Shown: positions 57,010-64,000 of the stretch, in pieces
How the letters are laid out: every line of letters starts with the position of its first letter
Numbering within the stretch: position 1 is the stretch's first letter
Origin: Schistocerca nitens
Taxonomy: Eukaryota; Arthropoda; Insecta; Orthoptera; Acrididae
DNA length: 64,000 nucleotides
Assembly: GCF_023898315.1 (NCBI RefSeq)
Contig: NC_064622.1
Coordinates: 176,038,178-176,102,177 of the forward strand
Direction: 5' to 3'
The notes under the pieces: model-generated
The model's input: the letters and a program-made list of their open reading frames with translations, nothing else
Told to the model about the DNA's origin: nothing
Databases searched by the model: none
Translations under genes and position numbers: made by a program

Positions 57010-57955
57010 AATTTGCTTTCGCGTGATGTGTGACTGCCAAGTAACATAGTTCGATGGAACTTGGATCATACAAAGAACTGCCACAGTATGGTACAGTATA
57101 GTATAGTGTAGTATAGCGTAGGTGGTAACTGAAATAAATATGCAGTGAGACGAAAAGGTATTGCACTTTTATTGAAAGACAGTAATTACGTTGAAGTCTT
57201 CGCGATTCATCATGGTCCTCTTGACATTACAAAAGGCGTGTGACCACTACGGGCGGCATTTCACGCTATGCAACGTACTCCTATAGTGGCCACAAAGTTG
57301 CTGAGGAAGTCTTTTGGTGGGGCGTTTAATTCCTCAAACAATTCGGTTGACTACTGCTGGATGGTTCAAAAATGGTTCAAATGGCTCTGATCACTATGGG
57401 ACTTAACATCTGTCAACAGTCCCCTAGAACTTAGAACTACGTAAACCTAACTAACCTAAGGACACCACTCGCCTCCATGCCCGAGGCAGGATTCGAACTT
57501 GCGACCATAGCAGTCGCGCGGTTCCGGACTGAAGCGCCTAGAACCGCACGGTCACAGCAGCCGGCCGCTGGATGGTCGTTGGTGGATGTGGACGAGCTGC
57601 AATACGTCTCTCCAAAGCATTCCACTTGTGTTAGATAGAATTTAAGTCCGAAGTAACGCTTAGGCCAGTCGATTCGCTAAATATTCTCTCGTTCCAAGAG
57701 GTCCTCCACCTGGTATGTTCGAAGAGGCCGTCCATTGCCATCCATGAAATTGAAGTCTAGGCCGAACGCACCCCTGAGAAGACGCACAGGGTAATGAGTA
57801 CCGCGTCACAATAACTTGATTGGTGAGAGTGGCGTGTTCAGATATTTGGAGGTCAGTTATGCCCGTGCAACAGGCGTCCCTCCACCATAACACCTGGACC
57901 AGCAACATGACTGTATTCGACAATGTTCATGGGCGCATTACGGGTTCCCACGCCT
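57010..57955 (-). pseudogene. Tc1-F relic, minus arm of an inverted pair
   Basis: The minus strand carries a decayed Tc1 transposase C-terminal half: a GVMVWGGI-like start near 57890, then sequence related to the SPDLNPIEH and RRLIRSMPRR region in broken frames, and about 150 bp of downstream sequence. It is homologous to 57960-58890 in inverted orientation. A SINE (57366-57566) interrupts it. A TATAG-rich expansion lies at 57075-57120. Confidence 0.75.
57366..57566 (-). repeat. SINE-A with 10-bp target duplication
   Basis: GCTGGATGGT flanks it at 57356-57365 and 57567-57576. Complete head and body; tail repeated (GGTTCAAAAATGGTTCAAATGG). Confidence 0.93.
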
Positions 57956-57959
57956 CGCC

Positions 57960-58890
57960 ATAGGAGAGTGTTATGATGTGGGAAGGCATAATTTTGCGTC
58001 GGCATACTGACCGCCGAATATCTGAACACGACACACTGACCGCTAAACGTTATTGTGACTCTGTATTCCTTCCCTCAGCGTGTATTTTTAGAGGTGCATT
58101 CGGCTCTGACTTTGCTATTATGGATGACAGTGAGCGAACGCATCGAACAGTGCAATTGGAGGAGTCTTTGGAACGATAGGATATTCGGCCAAAAGGATGG
58201 TTCAAATGGCTCTAAGCACTATGGGACTTAACATCTGAGGTCATCAGTCCCCTAGACTTAGAGCTGCTTAAACCTAACTGATCTAAGGACATCACACACA
58301 TCCATGCCATAGGCAGGATTCGAACCTGCGACCGTAGCAGCCGCACGGTTCCGGACTGAAGAGCCTAGAACTGCTCGGCCACAGCGGCCGGCGGCCAAAA
58401 GGACTGGTCTGCCAGTTCCCCACTTAATTCCCATTGAGCACATGCGGGCGGCATTGGGTAGAGGTGTTCCAGCACGTCTACATGCACCAATGGTCATCCA
58501 TTGGTTGTCAACAGTGGTGGTGGAAGTATGGAACGCCCTAGCGCAAGGACTCCTTACCAACCTTTGGATATCATGAGAGGACGTTGTAGAGCATGCTCTG
58601 CAGTCCGTGGTGGCCACACATTAAGAGCCATGTCCCGCGTTTTGTAATGTCCAGGGGAGCATCATAAATCCCGGTGACTTCAGTGTAATTGATGAATTTG
58701 AATATTTTCTTCAGTTATTAATGTATTTGAGTAAAAATGACATTTCTTTTCGTTTCAATGCGTATTTTTTTTCAGTTACCTTCTGCACTGTACTGTAGCA
58801 GTTCTTTCTTTGTATGGTCCAAGTTTCGTAGGGCTATGTCACTTGGCAGTGATAGTTTATGTAAAAGTTACTTTCGTGCAGACTAGTGAA
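57960..58890 (+). pseudogene. Tc1-F relic, plus arm of an inverted pair
   Basis: Plus frame 57973-58179: MMWEGIILRRHTDRRISEHD, LTAKRYCD, AFGSDFAIMDDSERTHRTVQ (second Asp in MDDSE), ESLER. After the SINE it continues with LIPIEHMRAALGRGVPARLH (third acidic residue), VVEVWNALAQGLLTNL and ALQSVVATH. The first-Asp region is absent, as in the opposite arm, so neither arm is functional. Confidence 0.8.
58198..58391 (-). repeat. SINE-A with 12-bp target duplication
   Basis: CGGCCAAAAGGA flanks it at 58186-58197 and 58392-58403. It interrupts the Tc1-F plus arm at a different place from the SINE in the minus arm, so the two insertions are independent. Confidence 0.94.
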
Positions 58891-58961
58891 ATATCGAAAC
58901 TAAATCTATTACATATTACATTTCCATCTTTAATGTTTTTTTATTGTTTCTGTTACATACA

Positions 58962-60342
58962 CAGTACTGGCCATTAAAAGTGCTACACCACGAAGATGAC
59001 GTGCTACAGACACGAAATTTAACCGACAGGAAGAATATGCTATGATATGCAAATGATTAGCTTTTCAGAGCATTCATACAAGGTTGGCGCCGGTGGTGAC
59101 ACCTACAACGTGCTGACATGAGGAAAGTTTCCAACCGATTTCTCATACACAAACAGCAGTTGATCGGCGTTGCCTGGTGAAACGTTGTTGTGATGCGACG
59201 TGTAAGGAGGAGAAATGCGTACCACCACGTTTCCGACTTTGATAAAGGTCGGATTGTAGCCTATGGCGATTGCGGTTTATCGTATCGCGACATTGCTGCT
59301 CGCGTTGGTCGAGATCCAATGACTGTTAGCAGAATCGTTGGGTTCAGGAAGGTAATACGGAACGCAGTGGTGGATCCCAACGGCCTCGTATCACTAGCAG
59401 TCGAGATGATAGGCATCTTATCGGCATGGCTGTAACGGATCGTGCAGCCACGTCTCGATCCCTGAGTCAACAAATGGGGACGTTTGCAAGACAACAAGCA
59501 TCTGCACGAACAGACCGATGGCGTTTGCAGCAGCATGAAGTATCAGCTCGGAGACCATGGCTGCGGTTACCCTTGACGCTGTATCACAGACAGGAGCGCC
59601 TGCGATGGTGTCCTCAACGACGAACCTGGGTGCACGAATGGCAACACGTCATTTATTCGGATGAATTCAGGTTCTGTTTACAGCATCATGATGGTCGCAT
59701 CCGTGTTTGGCGACATCACGGTGAACGTACATTGGAAGCGTGTATTCGTCATCGCCATACTGGCGTATCATTGGGCGTGATGGTATGGGGTGCCATTGGT
59801 TACACGTCTCGGTCACCTCTTGTTCGCATTGACGGCACATTGAACAGTGGACGTTACATTACAGATGTGTTACGACCCGTGGCTCTACCCTTCATTCGAT
59901 CCCTACGAAACCCTACATTTCAGCAGGATAATGCACGAGCGCATGTTGCTGGTCCTGTACAGGCCTTTCTGGATACAGAAAATGTTCCACTACTGCCCTG
60001 GCCAGCACATTCTCCAGATCTCTCACCAATTGAAAACGTCTGGTCAATGGTAGCCGAGCAACTGGCTCATCACAATACGCCAGTCACTACTCTTAATGAA
60101 GCTGCATGGGGAGCTGTACCTGTACACACCATCCAAGCTCTGTTTGACTCAATGCCCAGGCGTATCAAGGCCGTTATTACGGCCAGAAGTGGTTGTTCTG
60201 GGTACTGATTTCTCAGGAACTATGCACCCAAATTGCGTGAAAATGTAATCACATGTCAGTTCTAGTATAATATTTTGTCCAATGAATACCCGTTTATCAT
60301 CTACATTTCTTCTTGGTGTAGCAATTTTAATGGCCAGTAGTG
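58962..60342 (+). mobile_element. Tc1-like transposon Tc1-B3
   Basis: Ends CAGTACTGGCCATTAAAAG and inverted TTTTAATGGCCAGTAGTG. TA follows at 60343-60344; the left flank is CA (58960-58961). Full length (1381 bp) and in the same orientation as B1 and B2. Confidence 0.94.
59193..60208 (+). pseudogene. Tc1-B transposase pseudogene (copy B3)
   Basis: Starts MRRVRRRNAY. A 7-bp deletion near 59334 (compared with B1) shifts the frame after DPMTVSRI. From 59426 the frame is open for 260 codons to the stop at 60208 and keeps all three catalytic positions: VIYSDEFRF, QQDNARAHVAG and SPDLSPIENVW (34 residues between the last two). About 24 bp are missing near TTLNEAAWG. Ends SGCSGY. The best preserved Tc1-B copy but still disrupted. 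Confidence 0.93.
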
Positions 60343-60344
60343 TA

Positions 60345-61409
60345 TTATGCAAAAATAGATACGAACGAACAAAACTATCTTGCCTGACATTACCTCTATT
60401 TACATTTTTTTCCGTGCTATTTGGTATTCTCAATTATCAATTTTTTTATCTTGTGAGACTGATAACAGTATGCGCTAAAGATTCATCATCCTTGATATTC
60501 TTGTCGACTACAGTATTCCTTTTTCCAAATGGGGCGATTTATTACATTTAACTTCTATTCCTTTTTCTCTGAAAGAGCTAGAAATGTTTATCCTAGATCA
60601 TGTCACGCACAAAGAAAATACAAGTGTGCTGTTCAACTACTTAACGCCCCTCCTGTTTCTTGATTCCTGTTGTTCCGGACGAACGCTGTCTTGGTGTCGT
60701 CTTCCGCTTCGACGTCGCACCCATTCCTCTTGGCGACTGCGTGAATTCATGTAAACACGTCAGAAGTGCGCCTCCGAGTGCTGGCTGCAACGTCCTTTAC
60801 GACTACAGGGGCGAGGATTACGTGGCGAATAGCGCTCACAATTACAGTACGGCGCTGGGGGTGGTGGAAACGTGCCAGACTTGTGAATAAGCAGACGTCG
60901 CGGGACGGGGATCTGCCGTCTCCGGCAGATGCTCCTCCCCCCCCCCCCCCCCCAACCACAGGCGTGACATTACAAGAGGCCGGCGCGGCGGTGCCCGCCG
61001 ACGTCGTCAACAACTGAGAAACTGGAGGGAAATTTCCTGCAGAATACCGAGAGCGCTAAACACGAAAATAAAGGAACACTCCCTGGGTGAAGCAGCTGAG
61101 TCTGAGAAACTTACCAGTTACTGCTGTTTCTGTTGTGTTCACTCGATAAGCCAATTTACGATTTCGAGGAATGAATGCCTGCATATTATATATCTCTTAT
61201 CTGTTATTATATCCATTGTGCAAAATTATATTGTATGTAATCAGTAGTTCTGCATTCAGGCTGACTGGGTCGCAGTGGTAAAAGGCAAACGTCAGGCAAT
61301 GGATTACTTTATAGCTCATATCACCCGTTTCGAAATTTATCCTTCATCAGATATCTACAAAAATCAAACATAAACATATATAGTAATGGATGGCTGTAGC
61401 ATTCCTCTT
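60345..61409. other. No gene; GC/CpG-rich block at 60650-61020
   Basis: 60650-61020 is CpG-rich with a 17-C run (60937-60953) and overlapping short frames on both strands. It could be a promoter-like island or a first exon, but nothing identifies a gene. An inverted CTGATGA...GAAAC motif lies at 61327-61350. Confidence 0.35.
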
Positions 61410-61421
61410 TGATTGAAATCA

Positions 61422-61630
61422 AAAAAATGGCTCTGAGCACTATGGGACTTAACATCTATGGTCATCAGTCCCCTAGAACGTAGAACTACTTAAACCTAAC
61501 TAACCTAAGGACATCACACAACACCCAGCCATCACGAGGCAGAGAAAATCCCTCACCCCGCCGGGAATCGAACCCGGGAACCCGGGCGTGGGAAGCGAGA
61601 ACGCTACCGCACGACCACGAGATGCGGGCC
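61422..61630 (-). repeat. SINE-A variant (second head type) with 12-bp target duplication
   Basis: TGATTGAAATCA flanks it at 61410-61421 and 61631-61642. Head as in 16347-16558 (GGTCGTGCGGTAGCGTTCTC; GGGTTCGATTCCCGG), joined to the common SINE-A body. The best preserved copy of this variant. Confidence 0.95.
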
Positions 61631-61642
61631 TGATTGAAATCA

Positions 61643-62008
61643 CCTGCCACGAAAACACCCAGGAGGGATTGCTACACGTAGATATGGCGTTTCCATTTGG
61701 ATGTGAAGTAAAAATTCGCAGGCTACTGACACAGACAAGAAGACATTTTCGCCACCAAGTGGTATTACAGAATATATAGTGGCGTCAAGTCGCACTACCG
61801 TGCGTCTGATGGTTGTGAACGAACTTACTATAAAAGAAATATTTTATTTATGCAAATGGTAATGATATTACAGTGATAAAAGGTTACAAAAGTATTTGTT
61901 AGGGAGTATTAGCTGGCGCCAGATAATGTCAAAATCTACAGTCACAACAGCTGTGCGGCGTGACAAGCGACATGAAATCAGAATATGCAATAACAACACA
62001 AACATATG
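61643..62008. other. No gene recognised
   Basis: AT-rich spacer without supported features. Confidence 0.3.
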
Positions 62009-62360
62009 TTGTTGTTGTTGTTGTGGTCTTCAGTTCAAATGGCTCTGAGCACTATGCGACTTAACTCCTGTGGTCATCACTCGCCTAGAACTTAGAACTA
62101 ATTAAACCTAACTAACCTAAGGACATCACACACATCCATGCCCGAGGCAGGATTCGAACCTGCGACCGTAGCGGTCGCTCGGTTCCAGACTGTAGCGCCT
62201 AGAACCGCACGGCCACTCCGGCCGGCGGTCTTCAGTCCAGAGACTATTTTGATGCAGTTCTCCATGCTACTCTGTCCTGTGCAAGCTTTTTCATCTCCGA
62301 GCAACTACTGCAACCTACATCCTTGTGAATCTGTTTAGTGTATTCATATCCTGGTCTCCA
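62009..62360 (-). mobile_element. RTE-like LINE 3' end, 5'-truncated, split by a SINE
   Basis: The minus strand ends GACCACAACAACAACAACAA, the same 3' tail as 24008-27206. Before it, GAAAAAGCTTGCACAGGACA and CTACTCCTATG-side sequence match the final ~150 bp of that LINE (KKLAQDRVAWRAASNQS region) at moderate identity. The SINE at 62035-62226 lies 10-15 bp inside the tail. Confidence 0.88.
62035..62226 (-). repeat. SINE-A with 10-bp target duplication, in the LINE tail
   Basis: GGTCTTCAGT flanks it at 62025-62034 and 62227-62236, and that sequence is itself part of the LINE end. Complete head. Confidence 0.95.
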
Positions 62361-62899
62361 TAGGAGTGGCCATATAATTTATTTTTCAGACATTGTGCAT
62401 TTATTTCATTCATTTTGATTGTTACACTTTGTAAATTGGTCTAATTCTTTTCATTTATAAATCATTATTTCTTCAAATATTTTTGACCTTTTCCATCGTT
62501 ATGTACTACAAACACCTATATAAGTTTGTCAGTTTCTATTTACAAAAATAATTCAAAAATTATGACGAGTTGTGTCAGTATTTTTCCCTAGCACACGGCA
62601 TCCTAGAACATTCCTTGTCCCTATGTACTAGTTCGCTTTAGTTATTCAAAGAGTCCTTTTCTCACAATTTCTTAAACGTTACTATTTATTACTCTCTCGT
62701 GAAGTAACGTTTGTCACAATGTCATTTTTTCCCTAGAATCATATCTTTTTTTCATGCTTTAATTTTGGTATATCTGAAACCTACAAGGCGTATTTTAGAT
62801 ACTTGATAAGTACAATAATTTTATCATTGATTGAAATATTACATCACGAAATTTTAAAACATTTTGTCATATTTTCATGTTATTCACGTCATTGTGACT
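62361..62899. other. Unassigned; may be downstream part of the gypsy-like relic
   Basis: Very AT-rich with no recognised feature. By position it follows the integrase relic on the minus strand and may hold the element's 3' region, but no LTR was seen. Confidence 0.3.
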
Positions 62900-64000
62900 A
62901 TTCTTCTACGTCTAGCATTCACAATTCTTGGTTCGCACTTTCTGAGATCTGTGATATTATTTACTCCTAACAGTTTTCCAGATATAGGAAACTCTATGTA
63001 ATATGCATAGGTATTAGGGTTATTTACAGTTTTAAACCGACTGTTATACACAAATTCCATTTATTTAGGTCATGGTTGATTCACCTGATTTTTCATGTGT
63101 CTATCCAAAACTAAGTCACGAATCTTAATCGTGTTCTTTAACTTTTCATTATGACTAGGAATCCTAGCTACCACTTCTTTACTCATCTTGTCTTTAAGTA
63201 GCTTTTTCTTTTCATCGGTGGTATTTTCTGTACATGGAGAAAACTCAGTTACCTATTTCACACATAATTCTCAGAAGGATTGCTGGACAAGTGACATGCA
63301 GTTTTACGGATTACTTGTACCTGATTTTCAGCCATCTCTTCTCGCTATAATTTTGGCCAAATTTTGGATCCGTTATTGGAGGGTTCCCCAATTTACAAAA
63401 TTTTCCTTAGTCATCTTGTTATTTACTGCTTTGGTTGTTGGTTTCCACAAAGAGTTCGACAAATTTTGAGAACAAAAAAATGGTTCAAATGGCTCTGAGC
63501 ACTATGGGACTTAACTGCTGTGGTCATCAGTCCCCTAGAACTTAGAACTACTTAAACCTAACTAACCTAAGGACATCACACACATCCATGCCCGAGGCAG
63601 GATTCGAACCTGCGACCGTAGCGGTCACGCGGCTCCAGACTGTAGAGCCTAGAACCGCACGGCCACTCCGGCCGGCTTTTGAGAACAGATCCACTACTTC
63701 TAAAATATGGGCAAAATTATGAGACATTTTTAGTAAGAGACTGAAAAAATCCAACCGACTGTTTCCATCAGATCATTTGGTTTGATAGTCTGCATCAAGC
63801 CCCTACTCGTAGCTTTAGTTACTTAAACCTTTTAGTACAAATCGCAACACCTAATCCTCCCTGCTGTTCTCCTTATCAGGTTGTTAAACACGATACATTG
63901 CCATATCTCATCAGTGCACTTTCAAGCATCAGAATGGTCATGATCCAAATGATGATAAGTCACTTCTCGTATTTACTGGTAGGGCCAACATTCTCTCCTT
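62900..64000 (-). pseudogene. Ty3/gypsy-like retroelement integrase relic, runs off right edge
   Basis: On the minus strand, short blocks in broken frames correspond to an integrase in order: a linker before the catalytic core (about 63780-63880), the start of the core (63680-63760), core sequence after a SINE insertion (63360-63470), and a C-terminal domain (62950-63190) that includes GDLVL-like and SGKLLG-like stretches. Catalytic residues cannot be confirmed. Numerous stops and frameshifts; an old, inactive copy. The remainder of the element would lie to the right of the window. Confidence 0.65.
63475..63676 (-). repeat. SINE-A with 11-bp target duplication, in the integrase relic
   Basis: TTTTGAGAACA flanks it at 63464-63474 and 63677-63687. 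Full-length. Removing it rejoins the integrase core blocks on either side. Confidence 0.95.

Noticed and set aside
16560-63676. Many A-box/B-box pairs that could be called tRNA genes
   Set aside because: All are heads of SINE copies followed by the SINE body and flanked by target duplications.

Overview
This window looks like intergenic or intronic DNA from a large, repeat-dense arthropod genome. No host gene could be identified. Copies of tRNA-derived SINEs occur roughly every 4 kb and there are many Tc1/mariner DNA transposons. Together with RTE-like LINEs whose 3' ends carry ACA repeats, this best fits a grasshopper or locust (Schistocerca-like acridid). That taxonomic guess rests on remembering these repeat families; nothing in the window proves it.

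Layout. 0-6 kb: a composite tRNA-containing repeat at the left edge, three more SINEs, a G-rich tract and a TG/GA microsatellite. 6.8-13 kb: an unclassified repeat split by a Tc1 element (Tc1-B1), followed by degenerate Tc1-C and Tc1-D. 14-17 kb: a 131-bp tandem duplication, SINEs and a foldback element containing a SINE. 18-21 kb: RTE relics, one split by a CR1/jockey-like LINE 3' end. 22-29 kb: a nest of mariner-like elements, one holding a nearly complete RTE-like LINE (24008-27206, perfect 11-bp target duplication) and two SINEs. 29-41 kb: mariner relics, SINEs of four families and a second, inverted copy of the 7-kb unclassified repeat. 41.7-42.6 kb: a foldback with arms of about 400 bp. 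43.3-48.6 kb: a minus-strand RTE-like LINE broken by two Tc1 elements; one (Tc1-A, 44075-45496) has an uninterrupted 340-codon transposase gene. 49.2-52 kb: a nested foldback, a head-to-head Tc1 pair and a tRNA-derived inverted dimer. 57-60.3 kb: a second head-to-head Tc1 pair and Tc1-B3. 62-64 kb: an RTE 3' end and a decayed Ty3/gypsy integrase region running off the right edge.

The insertions can be ordered because many have exact target-site duplications, and removing them restores the host element's sequence or frame. SINEs are usually the youngest layer; they sit inside LINEs, mariners, Tc1 arms, a foldback and an integrase relic. Only Tc1-A looks capable of encoding an intact protein. 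I found no CRISPR array, no stand-alone RNA gene and no convincing new biological system. The most notable points are a SINE family with two different tRNA heads on one body, a Tc1 transposase with 32 rather than 34 residues between its last two acidic residues, several foldbacks, a recurring hammerhead-like CTGAWGA...GAAAC motif, and an unclassified repeat present as an inverted pair 31 kb apart.
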